Counted from the first letter of the stretch, positions 44,551 to 54,096 are shown. The stretch: 64,000 bases of DNA from Comamonadaceae bacterium (GCA_027488985.1 JAIYAR010000013.1:407190-471189); one strand, 5' to 3'. The notes: a model not told the origin generated them from the letters alone. Made by a program: numbers and translations.

Positions 44551-45720
44551 ATGCGAAACCGCCTTCTCGCCACACTTTTGATCTGCATCACCCCTGCTGC
44601 CTTTGCGGTGCAGGACTGTGAGCTCAACGGCCAATCCATCAATACCAGCAACGGCGCAGAAACCGCGGGCAAAACCGGTATGGTGCGCTGCAAGGATCGC
44701 GACACCGGGCGGATGGAGCGGGAGTACGAATTGCGCAACGGAAGTTCGTTCGGACTGATGCGCTACTACCGCGATGGCAAGCTGAACAAGGAATTCACCA
44801 CCACGCCCAATGGTCCCCGCGTAGGCCTGGAACGGGAATGGGCCGCCAATGGCCAACTCATAGAAGAATTCACCAACGTGAACGGCAGCGCCCGCGGTCT
44901 GCGCCGCAGCTGGTACGACAACGGCAGCCCCAAGCGCGTGGAGTTTGTGGCGGACAACGAGCGCGAAGGCGCCGCTGCCCACTTCACGCCCAAGCAAGAG
45001 CTCAGCGAATTGCGCTGCGGCCCCAAGCCCTTGTTGGCACCCCATGTGGACGATGCAGCCCTGTGCGGCTTCGGCGGCAAGGCGTCGACCGTCTCTTTCT
45101 TCAGCAGTGAGGGAAAACTGCGCAGCACCCAGACCTTGCTGGCCGGCGTGGTGCAGAAGTCCAGCCGCTTTCACGAGAACGGAAAGCCATCGGAGGACCT
45201 CGAACGCAACGGCACCCAGGTCAAGGAAAACTTCTATGCCGAGGATGGCACCAAACGTCGAGAAAAGGTGTGGGACGACAGCAATCGCCCTGCCCTGCAG
45301 CTACGCGATGCCGAGTTCCATACCAGTGGAACGCTGGTGCGTGAGCGGCAGTACACCGTGGCAGAGAGCAATGGCCGCAGACGCAGCCGCCTGATCCTGG
45401 ATGCGCGCTACTTTCTGAACGGCCAGCCGCAAAGCAAAGAAAAGTTCACACTGGATGGCACGATCGAAGTCCGTGAATTGCAACGCTACTTCGACAGCGG
45501 AAAACTGCGCTTTCAAGGTAGCTTCGTGGCAGAAGGCCGCTACAACGAACGCGCTATCGGCGTGCACCTGAGCTATTTTGAGAACGGGAAGACCGAGTCG
45601 GAAAACAGCTACGACGACAAAGGCAACATCAAGCGCCAACGTGTGTGGGATGCCAACGGCGTACTGCGCAGTGACGACGAGTTGTTTGAAGACGGTTCCC
45701 GCAAGGCGGTAGGCAAATAG
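44551..45720 (+). CDS. YwqK/MORN-type repeat protein, secreted
   Basis: A 389-residue protein with a signal peptide (MRNRLLATLLICITPAAFA) followed by tandem about 22-residue repeats of the pattern Y-x-N-G-K-x2-x-E, for example RYYRDGKLNKEF, SWYDNGSPKRVEF, RYFDSGKLRFQGSF and SYFENGKTESEN. These are MORN_2/YwqK variants, which form elongated beta sheets. Often annotated as antitoxin-like, but the role here, in the periplasm, is unknown. Confidence 0.85.
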   Translation: MRNRLLATLLICITPAAFAVQDCELNGQSINTSNGAETAGKTGMVRCKDRDTGRMEREYELRNGSSFGLMRYYRDGKLNKEFTTTPNGPRVGLEREWAANGQLIEEFTNVNGSARGLRRSWYDNGSPKRVEFVADNEREGAAAHFTPKQELSELRCGPKPLLAPHVDDAALCGFGGKASTVSFFSSEGKLRSTQTLLAGVVQKSSRFHENGKPSEDLERNGTQVKENFYAEDGTKRREKVWDDSNRPALQLRDAEFHTSGTLVRERQYTVAESNGRRRSRLILDARYFLNGQPQSKEKFTLDGTIEVRELQRYFDSGKLRFQGSFVAEGRYNERAIGVHLSYFENGKTESENSYDDKGNIKRQRVWDANGVLRSDDELFEDGSRKAVGK

Positions 45721-45780
45721 CGTTCGCCACCTTGTCACATCGCATCGCTACACTGGCTCAAAATTAAACCGAGAGCAGAG

Positions 45781-46680
45781 ATGCTGCGACTCATGAAAAG
45801 AAATGCCATCGTTGGCCTGATTTTGACGGCGCTGTTGCACGTCAGCGCCTGGGCTGCGCCCATGCAATACATCTATCCGCCTCCGGAAAGCGGCTCCGAT
45901 GTGCGTATGAATTTTTATTGGGACATCCTGCAACTCGCGCTGGAGGAAACGCGGGCGAAATGGGGTCCTTTCGAACTACAGCCCGGCCCGAAAGTCATGA
46001 CTCCCGCAAGGGCAGAAATGCAACTGGGCAATAGCCAGGACATTTCGGTCATGGCGCGCACCACCAGCCGCGAGCGGGAACAGAAACTCCTCCCTATCCG
46101 CATTCCGCTGGACAAGGGCCTGACCGGCTACCGCGTGTTTTTGATCAAGGCCGGCAATCAGGCCGCTTTCAGCGGCATTCGCACCACTACCGAATTGCGA
46201 CAGTTCAGCATTGGCCAAGCCGTGAACTGGATCGATGTGGACATCCTTCGCAACGCAGGTCTTGAGGTGGTGACCGGGCCCAGCTACGAGAGCTTGTTTT
46301 CCATGTTGGAGGCCGGGCGCTTCGACTTCTTTTCCCGGGGCGTGAACGAGGTAAGCGCGGAGCTGGCAGCCAACCGCGCCAGCTTTCCCGACCTGGTTGT
46401 AGAAAAAAATCTGCTGTTGTACTACCCCTTGCCCCGTTACTTTTTCTTTCCCCGATCAGCGGAGGGCGAGAAGCTGGCCCAGAGGGCTGAAGAGGGACTG
46501 CAGATCCTGATGCGTAACGGCAAATTCCAAAAGCATTACACCGTGTTCAAGAAAAGCATCCTTGCCGATCTGAACCTGGCAGGTCGCAGGGTGATCCGCA
46601 TTCCCAACCCCATGCTGCCCCCTGAAACGCCACTGGGCAACAAGGCACTCTGGGACAACCTGGCTTCCGAGTTGCGCTAA
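45781..46680 (+). CDS. Periplasmic solute-binding-like protein
   Basis: A 299-residue secreted protein (signal MKRNAIVGLILTALLHVSAWA). The mature part begins MQYIYPPPESGSDVRMNFYWDIL and has RFDFFSRGVNEVSAELA, a type II binding-protein outline. It is an orphan without transport genes; a sensory or ligand-delivery role is inference. Start ATG 45781 has GAGAG just upstream; ATG 45793 is possible. Confidence 0.75.
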   Translation: MLRLMKRNAIVGLILTALLHVSAWAAPMQYIYPPPESGSDVRMNFYWDILQLALEETRAKWGPFELQPGPKVMTPARAEMQLGNSQDISVMARTTSREREQKLLPIRIPLDKGLTGYRVFLIKAGNQAAFSGIRTTTELRQFSIGQAVNWIDVDILRNAGLEVVTGPSYESLFSMLEAGRFDFFSRGVNEVSAELAANRASFPDLVVEKNLLLYYPLPRYFFFPRSAEGEKLAQRAEEGLQILMRNGKFQKHYTVFKKSILADLNLAGRRVIRIPNPMLPPETPLGNKALWDNLASELR

Positions 46681-46687
46681 ACAGCGC

Positions 46688-47434
46688 TCAAAACAAAGAC
46701 AGATTCTCAGGCGGCGCTGCGCCATCGCTCCGTTGGGCAGGCCGCCGCCCTTGGACAGCACGCGAAACCGGTGCCGGCTCGCCCTGCATCTGCTCTGCCG
46801 GAAAGCACTGCATGAACTCCATGGCCTGTTGTGGGCTGGCGTCCAGCCAATCGGCGTAACGCCCGGGCGGCACGATCACCGGCATGCGTTTCTCATCGCC
46901 GGGCCGGTGCATGCGGCCCATGAGGGGGTGGCTATCGGCATTCACCGTCAGCAAGGTAAAGCTGTCGGCCTGCTCGCCACTGGCCTTGTCCGTCCAGCGC
47001 TCCCACAAACCGGCCACTGTAAAGGGCTGCCCGTCGGGCATGGACATGCGCCAGCGCACAGCGCGGCCACCATGTGCAGCCGCGTCTTCCCAGCAGGGAT
47101 CAAAAAAACACTCCATGGGCACCAGCGCCCACTGCCGGGCCGCCCACGCATGGCGAAAGCTGGGTTTGATGGCTGCGGTTTCACTGCGCGCGTTGTAGGT
47201 ACCGCGGGACAGCTCACGGGCATGTTCCGCATCTTTGCTCCACGGCGGCACGAGCCCGAACCGAGCCACCTGCAAGGCCACTCCATCCCGCCCACTGCGA
47301 ACCACTATGGGCGCGGCATAACCGGGAAAAGTCTCCGCCGGCCAAGGCACTCCGCCCCGAGGGGCGGGGGTGACCGGGCCCAGCCGTTGCTCCAGAAAAT
47401 CGACCCGCGCAGAAGGGATGAAGTTGGTGCACAT
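46688..47434 (-). CDS. yedK: SOS response-associated peptidase, HMCES/YedK family
   Basis: A 248-residue SRAP protein that forms a covalent DNA-protein crosslink with abasic sites in single-stranded DNA. Cys2 follows the initiator Met (MCTNFIPSAR), the conserved NARSET is in TYNARSETAAIKPSF, the Glu in PMECFFDPCW and the His in LMGRMHRPGDEKRMPVI. The architecture is complete. It would protect abasic sites at replication forks. Confidence 0.95.
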   Translation of the reverse strand: MCTNFIPSARVDFLEQRLGPVTPAPRGGVPWPAETFPGYAAPIVVRSGRDGVALQVARFGLVPPWSKDAEHARELSRGTYNARSETAAIKPSFRHAWAARQWALVPMECFFDPCWEDAAAHGGRAVRWRMSMPDGQPFTVAGLWERWTDKASGEQADSFTLLTVNADSHPLMGRMHRPGDEKRMPVIVPPGRYADWLDASPQQAMEFMQCFPAEQMQGEPAPVSRAVQGRRPAQRSDGAAPPENLSLF

Positions 47435-47443
47435 GGCTTAAAC

Positions 47444-47498
47444 GCTATTAAATCAGGAGCTGTTCGCGCATATTCCGCGGGCGCCAGAGGCTATTTTT
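47444..47498 (+). repeat. Dispersed 55-bp element
   Basis: GCTATTAAATCAGGAGCTGT, TCGCGCATATTCCGCGGGCG, CCAGAGGCTATTTT. It lies between the start of yedK and the end of the YlqF gene, in the opposite orientation to both. Confidence 0.85.
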
Positions 47499-47501
47499 AC
47501 T

Positions 47502-48509
47502 CTATTTCTCTTCTGAGGGAGCGGGCGTGTCGGCCGCGGCCTCACGGGCATCGCTGTGGCGCGGTTGGTCGGGGCGCTTGACCTTTTTGAGGCGGATGAG
47601 GCGGGCCATTTCAATCGCGTCTTTCTTCATCTGGCGCTCTGCGTCGATCTGCTTGCCCTCGGCCAGCCACTGGGCGAATTGCTCCGGCGTCTCCAGGGTG
47701 ATGCGACCCAGCACCGCGCTGCGAAAGTCGTGGATCACGATCTCAGCAGCCTTGTTCAGGTTGATGCGCCCACCCGACTGCAATGCACCGCGCTTGCGGC
47801 CAATGGCATCCAGCAGCTGCTCGTCGGTTTGCTCCGCCACACCGGTGAGCTTGTAGCGAGCCTCCAGCGTGCCGGCGTAGTGCTGGCGCAGGTAGTCCAG
47901 CAGTTCTAGGGCTACCTCTTCTTCGTCGAAGGCATTTTTTCCGATGGCGCCGCTGGCCGCCAGGTTGTAGCCACTCTTGGCCACGATGATGCGGGGCCAC
48001 AGCACGCCGGGGGTGTCGTAGAGGTAGAAATCGTCGGCAATCGTGATGCGCTGTTCGATCTTGGTCACACCGGCCTCGTCGCCGGTTTTGGCAGCACGCT
48101 TGCCTTTGAGGGTGTTGATCAGTGTGGACTTACCCACGTTGGGAATGCCGCAAATCAACACCCGCATGGGCTTGGCCATACCGCCCCGGTTGGGGGCCAG
48201 TTCGTGGCAGGCGGCCACCAGCGCTTTGGCGGGTGTAGTCATGCTGGCATCCAGCGGGAGCGCGCGCACGCCGGGCATGGCGTTGTAGTGCGCCAGCCAG
48301 AGCGCGGTGCGTTCCGGGTCGGCGAGGTCCTGCTTGTTGAGCACTTTGAGCGCGGGCTTGGTCGCCGTCAGCTCGGCCAGCATGGGATTGGCACTTGACC
48401 CGGGCAGGCGCGCGTCGAGCAGCTCAATGACCACATCAATCTCCTTGATGCGCTCTTGAATTGCCTTGCGGGTCAGGTGCATATGCCCCGGGAACCACTG
48501 AATTGCCAT
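47502..48509 (-). CDS. ylqF: Ribosome biogenesis GTPase YlqF (RbgA)
   Basis: A 335-residue circularly permuted GTPase that helps late assembly of the 50S subunit. The G4 motif NKQD (58-61) comes before the G1 loop GIPNVGKST (121-129), and G3 is DTPGVLWP. The N-terminus MAIQWFPGHMHLTRKAI is typical of the family. The C-terminus ends in a low-complexity, Ala/Pro/Glu-rich tail. AAAGACACACGGC upstream contains no strong ribosome site. Confidence 0.96.
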   Translation of the reverse strand: MAIQWFPGHMHLTRKAIQERIKEIDVVIELLDARLPGSSANPMLAELTATKPALKVLNKQDLADPERTALWLAHYNAMPGVRALPLDASMTTPAKALVAACHELAPNRGGMAKPMRVLICGIPNVGKSTLINTLKGKRAAKTGDEAGVTKIEQRITIADDFYLYDTPGVLWPRIIVAKSGYNLAASGAIGKNAFDEEEVALELLDYLRQHYAGTLEARYKLTGVAEQTDEQLLDAIGRKRGALQSGGRINLNKAAEIVIHDFRSAVLGRITLETPEQFAQWLAEGKQIDAERQMKKDAIEMARLIRLKKVKRPDQPRHSDAREAAADTPAPSEEK

Positions 48510-48683
48510 GCCGTGTGTCTTTCTGTCGCTGCGCTAAACCCTGCATTGTCCCGTATGTGGCGGCCCCGCACCGCTTAGGCAGCCGCCCCTAGGAAAGAGG
48601 CCGGATTTAAGGTGCCTTCACTAGGGTGCTTCTTGAGAATCCAGTCATAGACCACTCGATTCATCTTTCCATAGGAGTTTTCC

Positions 48684-49253
48684 ATGAGCACTACCCTCAC
48701 CAGCGCCACCAATGATCTGATCGCCAGCTACGGCAACACCGCCAAGAACGTCATCAACGCATACCGCTTGGGCAACGAGCGCGCTGCAGGCTATGTGGAA
48801 AAGACATGGTCTGCCGCCGTGCAAAAAGCCGGCAAGCGCATCAGCAGCGAAGTGCGCACCAACGCCCTGAGCGCACAGAAGAAGCTCACCGGCTACTACG
48901 TGCAAGGCGTGACACTGACCACCGACACTGCAGACAATGCCGTAAACAAAGCTGTTGAGCTGGCCGGCAAGGGCCTGGAACAAGCGGCAGTGAACGCCAC
49001 CCGCTTTGAGCAAACCACCGGCCTGAACACCCTGAGCTCCGTGGCCAACGCCGCTGTGCCTGCCGTGGTCGCTGTGAACAAAGTAGCCGCCAAACTGGAA
49101 GCCAAGAGTGGTGACTTGGCCGCCCGCATCGCTGGCTCCAAGGTCAAAGCCAAAGTGGCCGGTGCCAAGCGCGCAGCGAAAACTACGGTTCGCAAGGCTG
49201 CCCCCCGCGTGCGCAAGGCAGCAGCCGCAGCTGAAGCTGTCGTAGCCGCTTAA
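48684..49253 (+). CDS. Phasin-like protein with histone-H1-like basic tail
   Basis: A 189-residue protein. Residues 1-145 are helical and Ala/Thr-rich (STTLTSATNDLIASYGNTAK and onward), similar in style to phasins and other amphipathic coat proteins. From about residue 145 the tail is Lys/Ala/Arg-rich (VKAKVAGAKRAAKTTVRKAA), like bacterial histone-H1-like or PhaM-type DNA-binding tails. AGGAG precedes the ATG at a good distance. It might link polyhydroxybutyrate granules or other structures to the nucleoid; this is inference. Its stop overlaps the convergent gshA stop by 4 bp. Confidence 0.7.
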   Translation: MSTTLTSATNDLIASYGNTAKNVINAYRLGNERAAGYVEKTWSAAVQKAGKRISSEVRTNALSAQKKLTGYYVQGVTLTTDTADNAVNKAVELAGKGLEQAAVNATRFEQTTGLNTLSSVANAAVPAVVAVNKVAAKLEAKSGDLAARIAGSKVKAKVAGAKRAAKTTVRKAAPRVRKAAAAAEAVVAA

Positions 49254-50788
49254 GCTGCTACGGTTCTGCGCCCTGCCACCAAACGGTGGGGCGCCAGAAA
49301 CTCCTTGAGGTAGACACCGAAGGGCATGGTGTCTGCCGCTTCTATGGCGCGTTGGGCTTCCCAGGATTGTGCCGACTCCTGCTCAAACTGTGCCTGCACT
49401 CCGGCGTTCAAAGGCTGCGCCAACATGACGTCCCGGGTGCGATTGCTCTCAGCCAACACGAACTTGGCAAACGAGCCTTGGTGATCTTGCTGCATAGCCT
49501 TCAGCACGCGGGCCGATGGCAGGTTGTCCGGCTGATCCAGCCCGATGACCGCATGGGCCAAAGCCTCGGTGTACAGCGTGTTGCCGTGGGCGGCATCCAA
49601 GGCTTGTGCAAACGGCTGCATCTGGGCCAGAAGCTCGCGCCCCCAGTCCACCAAAGTAATCGCTTGTCCGTTGCGTTGCAATTGCAAGCCGGGTTGGCGG
49701 CCGCGCTCGGCCACGTCCTGCTGATTGCGCGCCAACGCCGTAATTTCTGCGGGCGTGTCGTCTGGGCTGACTGTCGCCAGACTGTGTAGCAAAAACACAT
49801 CCAGAAAGCGCATGGTGCTGCTGTTGATGCCCACCACCTCAAAGGGGTCGAGGTCCATCAGGCGCACTTCCACGTATTCCACACCGCGCTCGCGCAGTGC
49901 GTGCAGCGGACGCTCTCCCGGGAACGTGACCCGCTTGGGGCGGATGGTGCCGTAAAACTCGTTCTCGATTTGCAGCAGGCTGGTCGCCAGCTGACGGTAC
50001 TCACCGTCCGGGCCTTGCACGCCGATCGCCTCATAGGCCGGGTAAGCCTGGGTCAATGCCCCGTGCAGAGAATGGCCATAGCCCTCCAGGCTGTTGTAGC
50101 TCACCGCCAGCGACGACTGCGCATCGCTCTGGTAGCCCAGCCGGCCCATGCGCAGCGAAGTGGCAAAGGGCAGATACATGGTGCCTTCGCTCAAGGGCTG
50201 CAACTGGTGCTGGCGACCGGCCACGAAAGTGGAGCACACCGCAGGCGAAGCACCGAACAAATAAAGCAGCAAAAACGCATGACGGCGGAAGTTGCGGATC
50301 AGCCCGAAATACGCCTCGCTAGACACAGCAGGCAGCGACCAGTTGTAGTGAATGCCAGAAATAGTTTGCATGCGCCGCCCATAGCGGTGGCCCAAGCCCA
50401 TGCGGTACACGGTTTTGGAGCGGCCCACATTGGAGCTGCCGTACTGCCCCAACGGAATGGCATCGTCATCCGGCAGGCAACAAGGCATGCTGGACACCCA
50501 GAGGCGCTCCTCGCCCATGCTTTGCAAGGTGAAGCGCTGCACATCGGTGAGCTCTTGCAGGCAATCATCAGGTTGGGCGTGTACGCCGGTGATGAGCTCC
50601 ACCTGCGACTCGCTGAAGTCGGTGGTGATGTGCGGATGCGTCAGCGCCGAGCCCATGGCTTGGGGGTGCGGCGTCATGGCCAAACTGCCACCGGGAAGAG
50701 CGCGCAAGCTTTCTTTTTCGAGACCACGGCGAATGCCGCGCAGACGCTCGGGGGTCAGGGCACTGAGGGCCTCTTGTGTTCTGTCCAT
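49250..50788 (-). CDS. gshA: Glutamate-cysteine ligase
   Basis: A 512-residue enzyme of the E. coli GshA type, making gamma-glutamylcysteine from glutamate and cysteine. It has RRGLEKESLR near the start, THPHITTDFSESQVELIT, RYGRRMQTISGIHYNWSLP, SLRMGRLGYQS and VEYVEVRLMDLDPF. ATG 50788 is chosen; a TTG six bases upstream extends the frame without support. Confidence 0.96.
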   Translation of the reverse strand: MDRTQEALSALTPERLRGIRRGLEKESLRALPGGSLAMTPHPQAMGSALTHPHITTDFSESQVELITGVHAQPDDCLQELTDVQRFTLQSMGEERLWVSSMPCCLPDDDAIPLGQYGSSNVGRSKTVYRMGLGHRYGRRMQTISGIHYNWSLPAVSSEAYFGLIRNFRRHAFLLLYLFGASPAVCSTFVAGRQHQLQPLSEGTMYLPFATSLRMGRLGYQSDAQSSLAVSYNSLEGYGHSLHGALTQAYPAYEAIGVQGPDGEYRQLATSLLQIENEFYGTIRPKRVTFPGERPLHALRERGVEYVEVRLMDLDPFEVVGINSSTMRFLDVFLLHSLATVSPDDTPAEITALARNQQDVAERGRQPGLQLQRNGQAITLVDWGRELLAQMQPFAQALDAAHGNTLYTEALAHAVIGLDQPDNLPSARVLKAMQQDHQGSFAKFVLAESNRTRDVMLAQPLNAGVQAQFEQESAQSWEAQRAIEAADTMPFGVYLKEFLAPHRLVAGRRTVAA

Positions 50789-50945
50789 TACCAATGGCCC
50801 TTAACTTTTTGACGGGGGGCGCAAAGGTACCACAGGCGCATGAAACATGCTGAACGCCGGTTTTCCCCTTGCCAAGCGACTAAATAACGCCAAAACCGGA
50901 CTTTTCAAGGTTTCAAGTTGTAAGCGAGGGGTGAATAATGGTCGC

Positions 50946-52172
50946 ATGGTTGCCATGGAAGTCTTCATCTGGTCGTGCATGCTGGGCGGTTTGATCACCC
51001 TGGCCTGTGGCGCGCTGAGCGAAATTGTGGTGTCCAACTCGGTAGCCTCCTGGCGCGGACTGGCGTATGTGCTGGTCATGGGCACCAGCTGTGTATTGAT
51101 GTCCGGCCTGCCCATGGCGCTCGTGCCCGGCCTCGCGCCGGACACCCTGTTGCTGCTGCAATCGACCTTCGGCCCCCTGAGTGGCGCGCTGGTGCTGCGC
51201 TACCTCGGTCTTTGGCTGGGCGTGGCGCTCGTAGATCGGGTGGTACACACCACCATCAATTGGGGCGCCTCCTTGCTGGTGTTGGTGTCCGGCTTTCTGG
51301 CGCTCGTGGGGGCAGGCTGGGTGCAAGTCCCCGGGCTGAACCCGCTGCTGGTGTCTGCCGGCATCAGCTCGCTGGGCGTGGTGCTGGCTTTCCAAGCCTG
51401 CGTGCGCGCCAGCATGCTGGGCGACGACATGGCGCGCTGGATGGTGGTGGCCTGCGGGTTTCTGGCGGTGATGGTGCTGGGCCTGTATGCCTGTGCGCTG
51501 TGGCCGGACGACATCAGCTTGCCCGCCAAAGCGGCTATCGGGGTCGGCACCGTCGCCCATTTTCTGGTGGGCGTGACACTCACCGCGAGGCGAAACCGCC
51601 AGAACCGCCGCCTCAAGCGCATGGCGGGCGACGCCAAAGGCTTTGATCGCGCTACGGGCCTGCCCACGGGCTCGGTGCTGCTCTCCAAAGTAGACGATGC
51701 ATTCTGGCGCGCCGATCGCGCCCAGGCTGAATGCACCGTAGTTGCCCTGCACCTTCGCAACCTGTACTCCATGGGCGAAGCGGCAGGCCACGCGGTGGAC
51801 CAACAAATCCTCACCGCCATGTCTGCCCGTATACGGCGTGCCGTGGGCTTCCGGTATGTGGTGGGGCTCTACCACCCGCGGTGCTTTGTAGTGATTATTT
51901 CGGCCGGCGCCAAGGCCAAAGAGGTAGACCGGCTGGTCTTCCGGCTGCGCGCCTTGCTCAACAAGCCGCTGCTGGTATCCGACCCACGCGCAGGCATGCA
52001 CCACTTCCAGCCGCAATTCGGCATCGGCATCTCGCGGCTGGTGCCCGGCACCGCACGCCCTCAGGAAGTGCTGGACGAAACCGAGCAGCGCGCGCTGGCC
52101 CACATCAACGGCGAAATGCTGCCCGAGATGGACTCGTCCACCGCTTCCACCGCCGCTGCCCCCTTTCGCTAG
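50946..52172 (+). CDS. Membrane protein with degenerate GGDEF domain
   Basis: About 408 residues. Six to seven membrane helices fill residues 1-210; a short coil follows (RRNRQNRRLKRMAGDAKGF) and then a GGDEF-like fold beginning DRATGLPTGSVLLSKVDDAF. Where the GGDEF signature should be the sequence is LYHPRCFVVII, so the active site is lost. The C-terminal half still has FGIGISRLVPG and DETEQRALAH. It may serve as a receptor or scaffold. Start uncertain: ATG 50946 or 50955. Confidence 0.8.
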   Translation: MVAMEVFIWSCMLGGLITLACGALSEIVVSNSVASWRGLAYVLVMGTSCVLMSGLPMALVPGLAPDTLLLLQSTFGPLSGALVLRYLGLWLGVALVDRVVHTTINWGASLLVLVSGFLALVGAGWVQVPGLNPLLVSAGISSLGVVLAFQACVRASMLGDDMARWMVVACGFLAVMVLGLYACALWPDDISLPAKAAIGVGTVAHFLVGVTLTARRNRQNRRLKRMAGDAKGFDRATGLPTGSVLLSKVDDAFWRADRAQAECTVVALHLRNLYSMGEAAGHAVDQQILTAMSARIRRAVGFRYVVGLYHPRCFVVIISAGAKAKEVDRLVFRLRALLNKPLLVSDPRAGMHHFQPQFGIGISRLVPGTARPQEVLDETEQRALAHINGEMLPEMDSSTASTAAAPFR

Positions 52173-52190
52173 GGGCAGCGGGCTCTACCC

Positions 52191-53108
52191 TCAGGCCTTG
52201 CCGGCCAGATGGGACAAAGCGCGAGTGACTTCCTGGCTGCCTTGCGCAGCGCCACTCTCCGGCACCATGTCGCCCGCGCGGGCCAGCACTTGGCGCAAGT
52301 TGGCAGCCAATGTTTCAGGCGCTTGTGCGTCCAGCCCGATCCACGCGCCTTGCGTGAGCGTGATGTGCGCGGCCTCCACGCTGCCGGCACCGGCACACAG
52401 CGTGGTGCGGGTGGGCGCGTCCTCAGACACCAGCACCAACATGGCCGGCACCACGGCTTCGGGCTTGAGTGCTTCCAGCACTTGCGGCGGCATCAGGCCC
52501 TCGGTCATGCGGGTCGCAGCTGTGGGGGCCAGGCTGTTGACGTGGATGTTGTTTTTGGCGCCTTCCAGCGCCAGCGTTTGCATCAGGCCCACCAGCGCCA
52601 GCTTGGCCGCCCCGTAGTTGCTCTGGCCGAAGTTGCCGTACAAGCCGGAGCTGGAGGTGGTCATGAGAATACGACCGTACTTTTGCTCGGTCATGTGCGG
52701 CCACACGGCCTTGCAGCAATGCACTGCGCCCATGAGGTGCACATCTACCACGGTGCGGAAGTCGGCAATGTCCATCTTGGCAAAGCTCTTGTCACGCAGG
52801 ATGCCAGCGTTGTTGACCAATATGTCTACCCGGCCCCAAGCGTCTATGGCCTGCTGCACCATGGCCTGCACGGCTTCAAAGTCGGTGACCGATGCGCCGT
52901 TGGCGATTGCTTCGCCACCCGCCGCGCGAATCTCAGCCACCACAGACTCAGCCGCAGAGAGCGAGCCACCGGAGCCGTCGCGCGCGCCGCCCAAGTCATT
53001 CACAACCACTTTGGCGCCACGCGCGGCGAGGGCCAGCGCATGTTGGCGACCCAAGCCGCCGCCGGCGCCCGTTACGATGGCCACGCGGCCTTTGAAATCT
53101 AATGCCAT
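52191..53108 (-). CDS. SDR family oxidoreductase, 3-hydroxyacyl-CoA dehydrogenase-like
   Basis: A 305-residue short-chain dehydrogenase. The NAD-binding TGAGGGLGRQHAL, the NDLGG loop with an extended GARDGSGGS insertion, NNAG, catalytic Ser in TTSSSGLYG and Y-x3-K in NYGAAKLAL are present. The NDLGG and following insertion are typical of the domain of peroxisomal multifunctional enzyme type 2 (HSD17B4), suggesting beta-oxidation of acyl-CoA. GAGGAG precedes ATG 53108. The C-terminal 70 residues are longer than in minimal SDRs. Confidence 0.92.
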   Translation of the reverse strand: MALDFKGRVAIVTGAGGGLGRQHALALAARGAKVVVNDLGGARDGSGGSLSAAESVVAEIRAAGGEAIANGASVTDFEAVQAMVQQAIDAWGRVDILVNNAGILRDKSFAKMDIADFRTVVDVHLMGAVHCCKAVWPHMTEQKYGRILMTTSSSGLYGNFGQSNYGAAKLALVGLMQTLALEGAKNNIHVNSLAPTAATRMTEGLMPPQVLEALKPEAVVPAMLVLVSEDAPTRTTLCAGAGSVEAAHITLTQGAWIGLDAQAPETLAANLRQVLARAGDMVPESGAAQGSQEVTRALSHLAGKA

Positions 53109-53227
53109 GCTGTGTCTCCTCAAATGGTTGGATCAGGCTGAGGGCAACTCTGTAGGCCCGCAGTCAGCTGCTGGTACTTTAATTCAAGCAGTTGCTCACT
53201 AAAAAACAAAAGAGAAAAGACAGTCCC

Positions 53228-54082
53228 ATGCAAGACATGCTCGAACCCACCTCCGGCGCTGCGCGCGACGCATCCACTGTGGTGCTGCTGCGCGACACAC
53301 CCGATGGCCTTGAAGTTTTTTTGATGAAGCGCAGTGGCCTCTCAGACACCTTTGGCGAGGCCTATGTGTTCCCCGGCGGCAAGCTGGACGCGCACGACAG
53401 CAGCTCTGCCGCCCTCGCCGCCCTGAATGAACCGGCCACCGCACTGGCCCACCGCTTGGGCGAACCCGAGTTGCACCACGACACTGCCGCCGCCTTGTAT
53501 GTGGCTGCCTTGCGCGAGTTGTTTGAAGAAGCGGGCGTGCTCTTGAGCGCAGCCCCCCTCCGACCGGCCGGCGTGTCGCCCGCCGATTGGCAGGCATGGC
53601 TGGCCGCACCCGCTGCCAGCCTGGATGCCACCGCCCTGGTGCCTTGGAGCCGCTGGATCACGCCACGCATGGCCGCACTGAGCAAAAAGCGGTTCGACAC
53701 CCGCTTCTTTTTGGCCATCGCGCCCAGCGACCAGATCGCCAGCCACGACAACCACGAGACCACCGCCAGCATTTGGCTGAAGCCGGTAGAAGCTCTGCAA
53801 CGCTACTCCCGCCAGGAAATCGAAATGGCACCGCCCCAGATCATGAGCCTGGGGCACCTGGCCCGCTACGCCACCGCGGCCGACGCCATCCGGGCCGCCC
53901 AGGCACAGCTGCCACCCTGCGTGCTCCCCGAGAATTTTGAAGAAAACGGCACCACCGTACTGAGCTACCCCGGCGACCCACGCCACTCGGTGCAAGCGCG
54001 CGCCCTGCCCGGCCCCACCCGCATGGTGGTGCGCAACAAGCGCTTTTTGCCGGAGGGCCCGCTGGAGAGTTTATGGAGTTAA
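53228..54082 (+). CDS. Nudix hydrolase, NUDT19/RP2p-like
   Basis: A 284-residue protein with a Nudix domain whose box is split: FPGGKLDAHD is followed by about 40 inserted residues before AALRELFEEAGVLL, which supplies R-E-x2-E-E-x-G. This insertion is a feature of the NUDT19/CoA-diphosphatase-like subgroup. It probably hydrolyses CoA or acyl-CoA derivatives, by family only, which would fit the divergent beta-oxidation-like SDR gene. ATG 53228 begins the family N-terminus. Confidence 0.87.
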   Translation: MQDMLEPTSGAARDASTVVLLRDTPDGLEVFLMKRSGLSDTFGEAYVFPGGKLDAHDSSSAALAALNEPATALAHRLGEPELHHDTAAALYVAALRELFEEAGVLLSAAPLRPAGVSPADWQAWLAAPAASLDATALVPWSRWITPRMAALSKKRFDTRFFLAIAPSDQIASHDNHETTASIWLKPVEALQRYSRQEIEMAPPQIMSLGHLARYATAADAIRAAQAQLPPCVLPENFEENGTTVLSYPGDPRHSVQARALPGPTRMVVRNKRFLPEGPLESLWS

Positions 54083-54096
54083 GTGCCGCGCATAGT

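Noticed and set aside
44551-45720. The YwqK-type protein as a toxin-antitoxin component
   Set aside because: It has a signal peptide and no toxin gene beside it; the name of the family is not evidence for that role here.
50913-52103. A 396-codon minus-strand frame antisense to the degenerate GGDEF gene
   Set aside because: Composition typical of antisense translation (His, Gln, Arg rich); the plus strand has clear membrane helices.
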